A stretch of 64,000 nucleotides of DNA from Pigmentiphaga humi (GTDB taxonomy: Bacteria; Pseudomonadota; Gammaproteobacteria; Burkholderiales; Burkholderiaceae_B), in contig NZ_UWPJ01000014.1 of assembly GCF_900606115.1 (NCBI RefSeq), forward strand, positions 1 through 64,000. The letters run 5' to 3'. Made by a program: the position numbers and the translations under genes. The notes beneath the pieces were generated by a model that was not told where the DNA came from, ran no database searches, and was given only the letters and a program-made list of their open reading frames with translations. Shown here piece by piece: positions 53,195 to 63,076 of this stretch (position 1 is its first letter; each line of letters begins with the position of its first letter).

Positions 53195-54643
53195 ATGCCC
53201 CTCGCACGATCCAAGGCCGGCTCTGCCTGGCCCTCCCTGGCCGCCCTCATCCTCCTGGCCGGCTGCGCGCTGCAGCCGCCGGCGCCTTCGGTTCCGCTGA
53301 CGACGCCCGCACGCTGGGAAGCGCCCTTACCCACTGCGGCGGCTCAGCCGGCCGGCAGCCGGCAGTTGCGCGACTGGTGGCGGCAGCTCGGCGATCCGGC
53401 CCTGGTCGCATTGATCGATGCCGCCCAGGCCGCCAGCCCGACCATCGCCACCGCGCGCTCGCGCTTCCTCCAGGCGCAGGCCACGCGGACCTCCGCGCAA
53501 GCCGCGCTGGGCCCCACACTGGACGCCTCGACGCAGAGCAGCCGGGGATTCTCGCAAATCGCAGGCGGCGTCGCCACCCAGCACCAGGCCGGACTCCAGA
53601 CTTCATGGGAAATCGACCTGTTCGGCGCCAACCGCACGACGCGCGATGCCGCCGACGCGAGGCTGCAGGGCGCGCAGGCGCAATGGCATGACGCGCGCAC
53701 CTCGGTCGCCGCCGAAGTCGCCAATGAAGTGAACAGCGTGCGCAGCTGCCGGCGCGATCTGGCGATCCAGGAAGCCGATGCGGCCTCGCGCGCGGAAACC
53801 GCGCGGCTGACGGGGCTGGCGATGCGCGCGGGCTTCCAGTCCAGCGCCAACGCCGCGCTGGCCCGCGCCAGCAGCGCCGAGGCCTCCGCCCGCGTGACCC
53901 AGCAGCGGGCGCAGTGCGACATCGGCATCAAGACCCTGGTCGCGTTGACCGCGCTGGAGGAAGCGCAAGTGCGCGCGCGGCTCGAGACCCCGCCCGCCGC
54001 GCCGCCGCCGGATGCGCTGTTCGCCATCGATACGCTGCCCGCCGCGATACTGGCCCAGCGCCCCGACGTCTTCGATGCCGACCGCAACGTGGCGGCCGCC
54101 AGCGCCGAAGTCGGCAGCGCCCAGGCCAAGCGCTACCCCCGGCTCACCCTGGGCGGCCAGATCGGCGTCGCCTCGTTCCGCACGCGCGGCATGGAAACCG
54201 ACGTCACCGCCTGGACCATCGGGCCGCTGCAGGTCAACCTGCCGCTGTTCGACGGCGGCCGCCGCGTGGCCGACATCGACGCGGCGCGCGCCCGCTACGA
54301 CGAAGCCGTGGCCCAGTACCGCGCCACGGCCCGGCAGGCCGTCAGCGAAGTCGAGCAGGCCCTGGTCAACCTGCACGGCACGGCGGCGCGCACCGCCGAC
54401 GCCCAGGCGGCCGTCGCCGGCTACCAGGCCTCGTTCAACGCCATCGAACAGAGCTACCGCAGCGGACTCGCGAGCCTGCTGGAACTGGAGGAGTCGCGGC
54501 GCACGCTGCTGGCGGCGCGCACCACGCGCTCGGCGCTCGAGCGCGAACGCCTGGCCGCCTGGATCGCGCTGTACCGCGCGGCGGGCGGCGGCTGGACGCA
54601 GGGCGAACCGGCGCCCGCCGAGCCCCGAGCCTCCGCCTCATAA
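53195..54643 (+). CDS. NodT-type efflux outer-membrane lipoprotein
   Basis: A 482-residue TolC-like outer-membrane factor of the OprM/NodT group. The lipobox LLAGC gives an acylated Cys near residue 25. Two repeated OEP domains follow (about residues 65-260 and 275-470), with long Ala-rich helices, and the DWWRQLGDPAL motif opens the first. ATG 53195 is chosen as the start directly before the signal. It is first in an operon with the adaptor and RND pump. Confidence 0.91.
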   Translation: MPLARSKAGSAWPSLAALILLAGCALQPPAPSVPLTTPARWEAPLPTAAAQPAGSRQLRDWWRQLGDPALVALIDAAQAASPTIATARSRFLQAQATRTSAQAALGPTLDASTQSSRGFSQIAGGVATQHQAGLQTSWEIDLFGANRTTRDAADARLQGAQAQWHDARTSVAAEVANEVNSVRSCRRDLAIQEADAASRAETARLTGLAMRAGFQSSANAALARASSAEASARVTQQRAQCDIGIKTLVALTALEEAQVRARLETPPAAPPPDALFAIDTLPAAILAQRPDVFDADRNVAAASAEVGSAQAKRYPRLTLGGQIGVASFRTRGMETDVTAWTIGPLQVNLPLFDGGRRVADIDAARARYDEAVAQYRATARQAVSEVEQALVNLHGTAARTADAQAAVAGYQASFNAIEQSYRSGLASLLELEESRRTLLAARTTRSALERERLAAWIALYRAAGGGWTQGEPAPAEPRASAS

Positions 54644-54714
54644 CGCATCAGATTCGCCGCATCGCCCTTCTATCGACCCGTCCCCCGCCGGACGCCACCC
54701 ACAGTGCCCCAGAC

Positions 54715-55836
54715 ATGACGCTACGCCCGACCTTCGCCGCTTCCCTGCTCGCCGCCTGCGCCGGACTGGCGCTGGCCGCCACGCTGCACGCCGCCGGCAG
54801 CGACGCCGCCGGTCCCGCCCCGCGCCCCGCCCTCACCGTCAGCGCCGTCCAGCCGCAGATGCAATCGCTGCGCATCGCGCTGCAGGCCAACGGCAGCATC
54901 ATGGCCTGGCAGGAGGCCAGCATAGGCGCCGAGATCGGCGGCCTGCGCCTGCAGGAGGTGCGCGTCAACGTCGGCGACAGCGTCAAGGCCGGACAGGTGC
55001 TGGCGACGTTCGCGGCGGAAACGGTGCAGGCCGACATCGCCCAGGCCCGCGCCGCGCTGGCCGAAGCCCAGGCGAGCGCAGCCGAAGCGCGCGCCAACGC
55101 GGAACGGGCGCAATCGCTCAAGGCCTCGGGCGCCTTGAGCGAAGCGCAGATCAACCAGTACCTCACCGGCGGCCAGACCGCCCAGGCGCGCGTCGAATCG
55201 GCCCGCGCCGCGCTCGCCAGCCAGGAACTGCGGCTGCGCTACACCCAGGTCCGCGCCGCCGACAGCGGCGTGATCTCCTCGCGCACCGCCACCGTGGGCG
55301 CGGTCGTCAACCCCGGCACCGAACTGTTCCGGATGATCCGCAAGGGACGGCTGGAATGGCGCGCCGAAGTCACCTCCGCCGAGGTCGCGCGCATACGCGT
55401 GGGCAATCCGGCCACGGTCACCGCAGCCAGCGGCGAGCAGTTGCAGGGCAAGGTGCGCGCCATCGCGCCCACGGCCGACCCGCAGACCCGCAACACCCTG
55501 GTCTACGTGGACCTGCCCGGCGTGGACGCCGCCGGCTCGTCGGCCAAGGCCGGCATGTTCGCGCGCGGCGTGTTCCAGCTCGGCACCGCTTCCGCGCTCA
55601 CCGTGCCGCAGGAGTCCGTGGTCATGCGCGAGGCCTTCAGCTACGTATTCGCGATCGGCCCGGACAACCGCGTCGCGCAGCGCAAGGTGCAGACCGGCCG
55701 GCGCGACGGCGGCCGGGTGGAAATCCTCGACGGCCTGACGGCGGATGCGCGCATCGTCGGCCGCGGCGCCGGCTTCCTGACCGATGGCGACACGGTGCGC
55801 GTGGCGGATGCGCCTGCCGCCCCCGCCGCCCGCTGA
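54715..55836 (+). CDS. RND efflux periplasmic adaptor (HlyD/MFP family)
   Basis: A 373-residue membrane-fusion protein. The signal sequence is followed by a lipoyl half (GGLRLQEVRVNVGDSVKAGQ), an Ala-rich alpha-hairpin (about residues 105-165) and a second lipoyl half (RAADSGVISSRTATVGAVV). Beta-barrel and membrane-proximal domains complete it. It links the outer-membrane factor to the pump. It lacks a lipobox and is probably released after cleavage near LHA. Confidence 0.9.
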   Translation: MTLRPTFAASLLAACAGLALAATLHAAGSDAAGPAPRPALTVSAVQPQMQSLRIALQANGSIMAWQEASIGAEIGGLRLQEVRVNVGDSVKAGQVLATFAAETVQADIAQARAALAEAQASAAEARANAERAQSLKASGALSEAQINQYLTGGQTAQARVESARAALASQELRLRYTQVRAADSGVISSRTATVGAVVNPGTELFRMIRKGRLEWRAEVTSAEVARIRVGNPATVTAASGEQLQGKVRAIAPTADPQTRNTLVYVDLPGVDAAGSSAKAGMFARGVFQLGTASALTVPQESVVMREAFSYVFAIGPDNRVAQRKVQTGRRDGGRVEILDGLTADARIVGRGAGFLTDGDTVRVADAPAAPAAR

Positions 55837-55855
55837 CCGCCGGAGCCCCGTCCCG

Positions 55856-58800
55856 ATGAACGTCTCGACCTGGTCCATCCGCAACCCCATTCCCGCGGTC
55901 ATGCTGTTCGTGCTGCTGAGCTTCGCCGGCCTGCTGTCGTTCAAGGCCATGAAGGTGCAGAACTTCCCCGACATCGACCTGCCCATGGTGACCGTCACCG
56001 CCGCGCTGCCCGGGGCCTCCCCCGGCCAGCTCGAGAACGACGTCGCCCGCAAGCTGGAGAACTCCGTCGCCACCGTGCAGGGGCTCAAGCACATCTACAC
56101 CAAGATCCAGGACGGCAGCGTCATCCTCACCACCGAGTTCCAGCTCGAGAAACCCGTGCAGGAAGCCGTGGACGACGTGCGCTCGGCCGTCTCGCGCGTG
56201 CGCGCCGACATGCCCGCCGACCTGCGCGACCCGATCATCACCAAGGTCGACCTGGCCGGCCAGCCGGTGCTGGCCTTCACCGTCAGCTCCACCGGCATGG
56301 ACGACGAAGCGCTGTCGTGGCTGGTCGACGACACCATCGCCCGCAAGCTGCTCGCCGTTCCCGGCGTGGGCGCGGTCAATCGCGTCGGCGGCGTCACGCG
56401 CGAAGTGCGCGTCGCGCTCGATCCGCTGCGGCTGCAGGCGCTGGGCGCCTCGGCCGCCGACATCTCGCGCCAGCTGCGCCAGATCCAGCGCGAAAGCTCG
56501 GGCGGCCGCACCGACATCGGCGCCGGCGAACAGCCCGTGCGCACCCTCGCCACCGTGCGCACCGCGCGCGAACTGGGCGAGCTGCGCATGGTGCTGGGCG
56601 ATGGCCGCTCCATCCGCCTGGACGACGTGGCCACCGTCAGCGACACCATCGCCGAACGCCGCTCGGCCGCGCTGCTGGACGGCAAGCCCGTGGTCGGCTT
56701 CGAGGTCGCGCGCAGCCGCGGCGCCAGCGAGCTCGACGTCGCCGCCGGCGTGCACCGCGTGCTCGGCGAGATCGAGCGCCAGCACGCCGACCTGCAGATC
56801 GGAGAATCCTTCAACTTCGTCACCCCCGTGCAAGAGGAATACGACGGCTCCATGCGCCTGCTCTACGAAGGCGCGCTGCTGGCGGTGCTGGTGGTCTGGC
56901 TGTTCCTGCGCAACTGGCGGGCCACTCTGATCTCCGCCGTGGCGCTGCCGCTGTCGGTCATCCCCGCCTTTGCCGGCATGTACTTCCTGGGCTTCTCGAT
57001 CAACGTCATCACCTTGCTGGCGCTGTCGCTGGTCATCGGCATCCTGGTGGACGACGCCATCGTCGAGGTCGAGAACATCGTGCGCCACCTGCGCATGGGC
57101 AAGACGCCCTACCAGGCCGCCATGGAAGCCGCCGACGAGATCGGCCTGGCCGTGGTCGCCACCACCTTCACCCTCATCGCCGTCTTCCTGCCGACCGCCT
57201 TCATGAGCGGCATCGCCGGGCGCTTCTTCAAGCAGTTCGGCTGGACCGCGGCGCTGGCGGTCTTCGCCTCGCTGGTCGTGGCGCGCGTGCTCACCCCCAT
57301 GATGGCTGCCTACCTGCTCAAGCCCGCGGCCGATGCCGGCGAGGATCCGCGCTGGCTGCGCATCTACATGCGCTGGGTCGCCGCGTGCATGCGCCACCGC
57401 TGGCTCACCGTCATCGCCGCCGCGCTGTTCTTCCTGGCCTCGGCCGCCATGATCCCGCTCCTGCCCGCCGGCTTCATGCCCGCCGACGACAACTCGCAGA
57501 CCCAGGTCGTGCTCGAACTGCAGCCCGGCTCCACGCTGGCCGACACGCTGGAAGCCGCCGAACAGACGCGCCGGCGCCTGCAGCGCATCGCCCACGTGCG
57601 CAGCGTCTACACCACCATCGGCGGCGGCACTGCGGGCGGCGACCCGTTCGCCGCTGGCGCGCCCGAAGTCCGCAAGGCCACCCTCACCATCCAGCTCGAC
57701 CCGCGCGACGAGCGGCCGCGCAAGGAACGGATCGAAGACGAAATGCGCACCGCGCTGCAGGAAATACCCGGCGTGCGCAGCCGCGTCGGGCTGGGCGGCG
57801 CCAACAACAAATACGTGCTGGTGCTGACCGGCGAAGACCCCGCCACGCTCGACGCCGCCGCGCTGGCCGTCGCCAAAGACTTGCGCACCATCCCCGGCCT
57901 GGGCAACGTCACCTCCACTGCCAGCCTGATCCGCCCCGAGATCGCCGTGCGCCCCGACTTCGCGCGGGCTGCCGACCTCGGCGTCACCAGCACCGCCATC
58001 GCCGACACGCTGCGCATCGCCACCGTCGGCGACTACGACATCTCGCTGCCCAAGCTCAACCTGTCGCAGCGCCAGGTCCCCATCATGATCCGCCTGGACG
58101 ACGCCGCGCGCCAGGACCTCGCCCTGCTCGAACGCCTGGCCGTGCCCGGCGCCCGCGGCCCGGTCATGCTCGGCCAGGTCGCCAGCCTGGACTTCTCCGC
58201 CGGCCCCTCCGTCATCGACCGCTACGACCGCACCCGCAACGTCAACTTCGAAATCGAACTGGCCGGCGCCGACCTGGGCGAAGTCGCCAAGCGCGTCGCC
58301 GAACTTCCGTCCATCGCCCACCTGCCCTCCGGCGTGCGCCAGGCCACCGTCGGCGACGCGGAAGTCATGGGCGAACTGTTCGAAAGCTTCGGCATGGCCA
58401 TGCTGACCGGCGTGCTGTGCATCTACATCGTGCTCGTCCTGCTGTTCAAGCACTTCCTGCACCCCGTCACCATCCTCGCGGCGCTGCCCTTGTCGCTGGG
58501 AGGAGCCTTCGTCGGCCTGCTCATCGCGCACAAGAGCTTCTCCATGCCCTCCCTGATCGGGCTGGTGATGCTCATGGGCATCGCCACCAAGAACTCCATC
58601 CTGCTCGTCGAATACGCCATCCTCGCCCGCCGCGGCCACCCAGCCACCGACGTACGGCCCGCCGTGCCCGGCATGAGCCGCTGGGATGCGCTGGTGGACG
58701 CCTGCCACAAGCGCGCCCGCCCCATCATCATGACCACCATGGCCATGGGCGCCGGCATGCTGCCCATCGCCATCGGCATCGGCGCCGCCGACCCCAGCTT

Positions 58801-58948
58801 CCGTTCGCCGATGGCGATCGCGGTATTGGGCGGGTTGATTACGTCGACTTTCCTGAGCTTGCTGGTGATTCCGGTGGTGTTCTTGTTCGTGGATGATTTT
58901 TCGCAGTGGGTGGGGCGGGTGGCAAGGCGTGTGGGGTCGAGATCCTGA
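55856..58948 (+). CDS. RND efflux transporter permease (HAE1/AcrB type)
   Basis: A 1030-residue proton-driven pump with 12 membrane helices and two large periplasmic loops. The proton-relay Asp pair is in GILVDDAIVEVENI (helix 4, about residue 395), and motif A-like NPIPAVMLF is at the N-terminus. It starts 19 bp after the adaptor. The substrate range is unknown. The long open frames on the opposite strand and in the third plus-strand frame over this gene reflect high GC only. Confidence 0.94.
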   Translation: MNVSTWSIRNPIPAVMLFVLLSFAGLLSFKAMKVQNFPDIDLPMVTVTAALPGASPGQLENDVARKLENSVATVQGLKHIYTKIQDGSVILTTEFQLEKPVQEAVDDVRSAVSRVRADMPADLRDPIITKVDLAGQPVLAFTVSSTGMDDEALSWLVDDTIARKLLAVPGVGAVNRVGGVTREVRVALDPLRLQALGASAADISRQLRQIQRESSGGRTDIGAGEQPVRTLATVRTARELGELRMVLGDGRSIRLDDVATVSDTIAERRSAALLDGKPVVGFEVARSRGASELDVAAGVHRVLGEIERQHADLQIGESFNFVTPVQEEYDGSMRLLYEGALLAVLVVWLFLRNWRATLISAVALPLSVIPAFAGMYFLGFSINVITLLALSLVIGILVDDAIVEVENIVRHLRMGKTPYQAAMEAADEIGLAVVATTFTLIAVFLPTAFMSGIAGRFFKQFGWTAALAVFASLVVARVLTPMMAAYLLKPAADAGEDPRWLRIYMRWVAACMRHRWLTVIAAALFFLASAAMIPLLPAGFMPADDNSQTQVVLELQPGSTLADTLEAAEQTRRRLQRIAHVRSVYTTIGGGTAGGDPFAAGAPEVRKATLTIQLDPRDERPRKERIEDEMRTALQEIPGVRSRVGLGGANNKYVLVLTGEDPATLDAAALAVAKDLRTIPGLGNVTSTASLIRPEIAVRPDFARAADLGVTSTAIADTLRIATVGDYDISLPKLNLSQRQVPIMIRLDDAARQDLALLERLAVPGARGPVMLGQVASLDFSAGPSVIDRYDRTRNVNFEIELAGADLGEVAKRVAELPSIAHLPSGVRQATVGDAEVMGELFESFGMAMLTGVLCIYIVLVLLFKHFLHPVTILAALPLSLGGAFVGLLIAHKSFSMPSLIGLVMLMGIATKNSILLVEYAILARRGHPATDVRPAVPGMSRWDALVDACHKRARPIIMTTMAMGAGMLPIAIGIGAADPSFRSPMAIAVLGGLITSTFLSLLVIPVVFLFVDDFSQWVGRVARRVGSRS

Positions 58949-58959
58949 CGGCGTTTTCA

Positions 58960-58978
58960 TTTAATGAAAATCATTCCC
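58960..58978 (+). promoter_or_regulatory. Fur box upstream of fbpA
   Basis: TTTAATGAAAATCATTCCC matches 14 of 19 positions of the Fur consensus, with an AATGA-AATCATT core. It overlaps the -35 region of a promoter whose -10 could be TAGAAT (58984-58989). Iron-dependent repression of fbpABC is expected. Confidence 0.75.
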
Positions 58979-59049
58979 ATTGCTAGAATGGCGGGGAGCC
59001 GTCTCTCGCGGGGGAGCCGTCGCTCGATACTCATATAAAAGGAAACTCC

Positions 59050-60075
59050 ATGATCCGCCATCTGTATGCCACGGCAGTGGCCGGTTTGCTTGGCATGGCT
59101 GCGCTGCCGGCGCTGGCAGCGAACGAAGTCACCCTCTACACCACGCGCGAGCCGGGCCTGATCCAGCCATTGCTATCGGTCTTCACCACGCAGACTCAGA
59201 TCAAGGTGAATACCGTATTCGTCAAAGATGGGCTGTTGGAACGCGTCAAGGCCGAGGGCGGGCGCTCGCCCGCCGACGTGCTGATGACGGTGGACATCGG
59301 CAACCTGCTCGACCTGGTGAAAGGCGGCGTGACCCAGCCGGTGAAGTCGGGCGTGCTGGACTCGGCCATCCCGGCCAACCTGCGAGGCGCGGACGGCCAG
59401 TGGTTCGCCTTGTCGATGCGCGCTCGGGTGCTCTACGCCGACAAAGGATCGAAGCTGACCAGCTTCCGCTACGAGGATCTGGCCAACCCCAGATACAAGG
59501 GCAAGGTCTGCATCCGCGCCGGCCAGCATCCTTACAACACGGCGCTGATCGCCGCCATGATCGCCCACGACGGAGAGGCCAAGACCAGGCAATGGCTGCA
59601 AGGCGTGAAGGCCAATCTCGCCCGTAAAGCGACCGGCGGCGACCGCGACGTGGCGCGCGACATCCTCGGCGGCATCTGCGACATCGGTCTGGCCAACTCC
59701 TATTACGTCGGCCACATGAAGTCCGCCAAAGAAGGCACCGACGCGCGCAAGTGGGGCGATGCCATCAAAGTGATCCGCCCCACCTTCGCCAAGACGAACG
59801 GCACGCACGTCAATATCAGCGGCGCCGCCGTGGCGCGCAACGCGCCCAATCGGGACAATGCCGTGAAGCTGCTGGAGTTCCTGGTGTCCGAGCCGGCGCA
59901 GAACCTGTACGCCCAAGGCAACTACGAGCATCCGGTGCGCAGGGGCGTGATGCTGGATCCGGTCGTAGCGCAGAACATCGGCGAGGTCAAAGTCGACCCG
60001 CTGCCGCTCACAGAAATCGCCAAGCACCGCAAACAGGCCAGCGTGCTGGTCGACGAGGTGGGATTTGACCGGTAA
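59050..60075 (+). CDS. fbpA: Ferric iron ABC transporter, substrate-binding protein
   Basis: A 341-residue periplasmic ferric-binding protein. Signal cleavage follows ALA near residue 24, and the mature protein begins NEVTLYTTREPGLI. The iron-ligand Tyr pair is in GLANSYYVGHMKS (about residue 220), typical of FbpA/FutA proteins. It captures ferric ion, possibly from host transferrin or xenosiderophores, and hands it to FbpB. It has a Fur box and a good Shine-Dalgarno sequence (AAGGAAAC). Confidence 0.94.
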   Translation: MIRHLYATAVAGLLGMAALPALAANEVTLYTTREPGLIQPLLSVFTTQTQIKVNTVFVKDGLLERVKAEGGRSPADVLMTVDIGNLLDLVKGGVTQPVKSGVLDSAIPANLRGADGQWFALSMRARVLYADKGSKLTSFRYEDLANPRYKGKVCIRAGQHPYNTALIAAMIAHDGEAKTRQWLQGVKANLARKATGGDRDVARDILGGICDIGLANSYYVGHMKSAKEGTDARKWGDAIKVIRPTFAKTNGTHVNISGAAVARNAPNRDNAVKLLEFLVSEPAQNLYAQGNYEHPVRRGVMLDPVVAQNIGEVKVDPLPLTEIAKHRKQASVLVDEVGFDR

Positions 60076-60105
60076 GCGCAGGCTGCCGGGCCGCTGCCCG
60101 TCTCG

Positions 60106-61779
60106 ATGAAGCCGCGCGGATTGCGAGCGGTCGGACCGCTATGGCAGGCCGCGGCGGTACTGATCGCGCTGGGCGTGCTGGTGCCGGTGCTTTCGCTCGC
60201 ATGGCTGGCGCTCGGCGAAGACCTCTCGCATTGGTCCCACCTGGTCCGCCACGTGCTTCCCGACGCCGCCCGCAACACGGCCGTGCTGCTGGTCGGCGTG
60301 GGAGTACTGGTGCTGGTGGTGGGCACGGGCTGCGCCTGGCTGGTGACCGCCTACGAATTCCCGGGCCGCCGCGTGCTGCACTGGGCCTTGCTGCTGCCGC
60401 TGGCCATGCCGGCCTACATCGTGGCCTTCGCCTACCTCGACCTCCTGCACCCCATCGGTCCGGTGCAGGGAGCGCTGCGCGCACTGCTGGGCTACGACAG
60501 CCCGCGCCAATGGCGGCTGCCCGACCTGCGCTCCATGGGCGGCGCCATTTTCGTGCTGGGCTTCGTGCTCTACCCCTACGTCTACATCACCGCGCGCGCG
60601 ATGTTCATGACCCAGCCCGCGTATCTCCTCGAAGCCGCGCGCAGCCTGGGCGAAGGCCGCTGGGGAGCCTTCCGGCGCGTGGCCCTGCCGCTGGCGCGGC
60701 CCGCGCTGGCGATAGGCGTGAGCCTCGCCCTGCTCGAGACGCTCAACGACATCGGGGCCTCCGAATTCCTGGGCGTGAACACGCTCACCGTCGCCGTCTA
60801 CACCACCTGGATCACACGCTCGAACCTGCCCGGCGCGGCCCAGATCGCCTGTGCGATGCTGCTCCTGGTCGTGGCCCTGGTGCTGGTGGAGCGGCACGGC
60901 CGGCGCCGCCAGCGCTTCGGCAGCGTGCAGCGCATGCGCCCGATCGGCCCATTGCGGCTGCGTGGACCGCTGGCCTGGGCCACCACGGCGGTCGTAGCCT
61001 CGCCTGTGCTCATCGGCTTCATCGCACCCGCCGCCTACCTGGTATGGGAAACCGCCAAGCGGCTGCGGCTGGGCCAGGGCGTCTCGGATGCGCTGCTGGC
61101 CAGCCTCGGCAATACGCTGATGCTGGCGCTCGGCGTCACCGCGCTGGCCGTCGCGGCGGGACTCATCGTGGCCTGGTCGGCGCGCCAGGGCGCCGCCGGC
61201 GGCGGCATGCGCTGGCCGGCGCGCCTGTCCATGCTGGGCTACGCGGTGCCAGGAACCGTGCTGGCCATAGGCCTGCTCACGCCCGGCCTGGCCGCCGACG
61301 CCGGCATCGCGCAGGTATTGGGCTTGCCCGGCCTGCCGCTCATGGACCTGGGCGCCGTGCTGGTCGTCGCCTGCATCATCCGCTTCCTGGCCATGCCGGT
61401 AGGCGGGATCGAAGCCGGCCTGGCGCGCATCCCGCCGGCGCTGGAACAGGCATCGCGCCTGCTCGGCGAAAACCCGGGCGGAACGCTGCGCCGCGTCCAC
61501 CTGCCGCTGCTGCGCCCCGCCATCGCCGCCGGCGCGCTACTCGTCTTCGTCGACACGATGAAAGAACTCCCCGCCACGCTGCTGCTGCGGCCGGCCAACT
61601 TCGACACCCTGGCCACCTGGCTCTACGCCGAGGCCGCCAGAGGCACGTATGAAGAAGGCGCCATCGCCGCGCTCGGCATCGTCCTGGCCGGACTGCTGCC
61701 CGTCATCCTGCTGGCGCGAACCCAGCTCGCGCAGGAACGGCCCGCGCCGTCCGCTCCCGACGCCACGCATCCCGCATAG
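60106..61779 (+). CDS. fbpB: Ferric iron ABC transporter, permease
   Basis: A 557-residue fused permease with about 12 membrane helices. Two EAA loops that contact the ATPase are visible: EAARSLGEGRWGAFRRVALP (about residue 177) and the EQASRLLGENPGG stretch (about residue 450). It follows fbpA by 30 bp. The two halves correspond to the two permease domains of the family. Confidence 0.94.
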   Translation: MKPRGLRAVGPLWQAAAVLIALGVLVPVLSLAWLALGEDLSHWSHLVRHVLPDAARNTAVLLVGVGVLVLVVGTGCAWLVTAYEFPGRRVLHWALLLPLAMPAYIVAFAYLDLLHPIGPVQGALRALLGYDSPRQWRLPDLRSMGGAIFVLGFVLYPYVYITARAMFMTQPAYLLEAARSLGEGRWGAFRRVALPLARPALAIGVSLALLETLNDIGASEFLGVNTLTVAVYTTWITRSNLPGAAQIACAMLLLVVALVLVERHGRRRQRFGSVQRMRPIGPLRLRGPLAWATTAVVASPVLIGFIAPAAYLVWETAKRLRLGQGVSDALLASLGNTLMLALGVTALAVAAGLIVAWSARQGAAGGGMRWPARLSMLGYAVPGTVLAIGLLTPGLAADAGIAQVLGLPGLPLMDLGAVLVVACIIRFLAMPVGGIEAGLARIPPALEQASRLLGENPGGTLRRVHLPLLRPAIAAGALLVFVDTMKELPATLLLRPANFDTLATWLYAEAARGTYEEGAIAALGIVLAGLLPVILLARTQLAQERPAPSAPDATHPA

Positions 61780-61786
61780 ATCAACC

Positions 61787-62476
61787 ATGAGCGAAGCCCT
61801 GCGCCTTCACGACCTCAGCCTGGCCTACGACACACCCGACGGCTTGTACCCGGTGGTTCAAGACCTGAACCTGGACTTGCCGGCCGGCCATATCGCCTGC
61901 CTGCTCGGCCCCTCCGGCTGCGGCAAGACCACCGTCTTGCGGGCCATCGCGGGTTTCGAACCCGTGCGCGAGGGCGAGATCCGGCTGGGCGAACGGCTGC
62001 TGTCCTCGACGCGCGTCCACCTGCCGCCCGAGCAACGGCAAGTCGGCATGATGTTCCAGGAATACGCGCTGTTCCCCCACCTGACCGCCGCGCAGAACGT
62101 GGCCTTCGGCCTGCGCCGCCAGCCCCGCGCCGCCCAGCGGGCGCGCACGGCCGACTTGCTCGCCCTCGTGGGCCTGGCCGATGCCGGCGGAAGATATCCG
62201 CACGAACTGTCGGGCGGCCAGCAGCAACGCATCGCGCTCGCGCGCGCCCTCGCCCCGGCGCCGGGGCTGCTGTTGCTCGACGAGCCGTTTTCCAATCTCG
62301 ATGCGGCTACGCGGACGCGTTTGACTGCGGAGGTGCGGGGGATTTTGAAGGGAACCGGGCAGACCGCGGTGCTGGTGAGCCACGATGAGGGCGAGGCGCG
62401 TCAATTCGCGGATTATGTGGGGGTGATGCGGGAGGGGCGGATGGTGGGGTGGGAAGGATTACCTCAGCATTCGTAG
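61787..62476 (+). CDS. fbpC: Ferric iron ABC transporter, ATP-binding protein (short form)
   Basis: A 229-residue ATPase with Walker A GPSGCGKTT (about residue 39), signature LSGGQQQR, Walker B LLLLDEPFSNLD and the switch His in VSHDEGEA. It is about 120 residues shorter than usual FbpC proteins and stops right after the ATPase core (GRMVGWEGLPQHS), so the regulatory C-terminal domain is missing. Downstream sequence shows no continuation in other frames. ATPase function should be kept; regulation may differ. Confidence 0.9.
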   Translation: MSEALRLHDLSLAYDTPDGLYPVVQDLNLDLPAGHIACLLGPSGCGKTTVLRAIAGFEPVREGEIRLGERLLSSTRVHLPPEQRQVGMMFQEYALFPHLTAAQNVAFGLRRQPRAAQRARTADLLALVGLADAGGRYPHELSGGQQQRIALARALAPAPGLLLLDEPFSNLDAATRTRLTAEVRGILKGTGQTAVLVSHDEGEARQFADYVGVMREGRMVGWEGLPQHS

Positions 62477-62589
62477 ACCAGTCACCTTAGCGTCCCCTTA
62501 CAACCTAGCATCAGCGTCCTTTCACGGGCAAGCGCTCGAGCCGTTGCCAGAGCCGCTTGATGCAAATGAGCGTGGCCCATGTGGTTATT

Positions 62590-62976
62590 TCAGCAAGGTC
62601 TCGACGCCTGTTGCAAGCCCTGTCTGCTTATTGGCTGAATGCGGGAAGGGGAAACTACCCAGATAAATTTTCTAGGGCTGGGTTTGGATTTTAATATTTC
62701 TTCCAATTGATCGTGATCTAAATGGCAAAGTTCGGCACCCTTGCCCACAAAGGTCATGCTCTTCACCTCATGCTGAGGCTCTACCACAGCGAACATCTCT
62801 TTAGGCTCCAAGGAGCCTATGAAGTCGGCGGCACCGAAATATGCGACCTTTATTGCAATGGAGTCCGAAAAGCCGTTTTCTACGATTATTGGGTAGTGAA
62901 TGTCGCAACCTCCAAGAAGCAGCGAGATTGCCACCGAACAAGCAAATATCTTGACCGAATAAAAATACTTCACCAT
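62590..62976 (-). CDS. Small hypothetical lipoprotein
   Basis: A 128-residue protein of unknown function. The signal peptide ends in LLLGGC (lipobox, Cys near residue 23), so membrane anchoring is likely. ATG 62976 has GGGAG 9 nt upstream. Base composition is clearly less GC-rich than the core genes, and codon use differs, suggesting acquisition. No domain was recognised. Confidence 0.7.
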   Translation of the reverse strand: MVKYFYSVKIFACSVAISLLLGGCDIHYPIIVENGFSDSIAIKVAYFGAADFIGSLEPKEMFAVVEPQHEVKSMTFVGKGAELCHLDHDQLEEILKSKPSPRKFIWVVSPSRIQPISRQGLQQASRPC

Positions 62977-63076
62977 GACCACCAACTCCCTCCTGCAGCA
63001 TAGTTATTCGCTGCCTGTTCAAACCGGTTGCTAGATGCGGGACCTTAGTCAGCCGGAGCTCAGGCCACTCTCCTGC

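Noticed and set aside
56317-58896. An 859-codon plus-strand frame inside the RND pump gene
   Set aside because: It is a frame-shifted reading of the pump; Arg/Ala/His-rich with no domain.
55637-58960. A 1107-codon open frame antisense to the RND pump
   Set aside because: It is low-complexity in translation (Gly, His, Asp, Gln rich), has no family features, and mirrors the codon structure of the real pump gene; GC-rich DNA often leaves antisense frames open.
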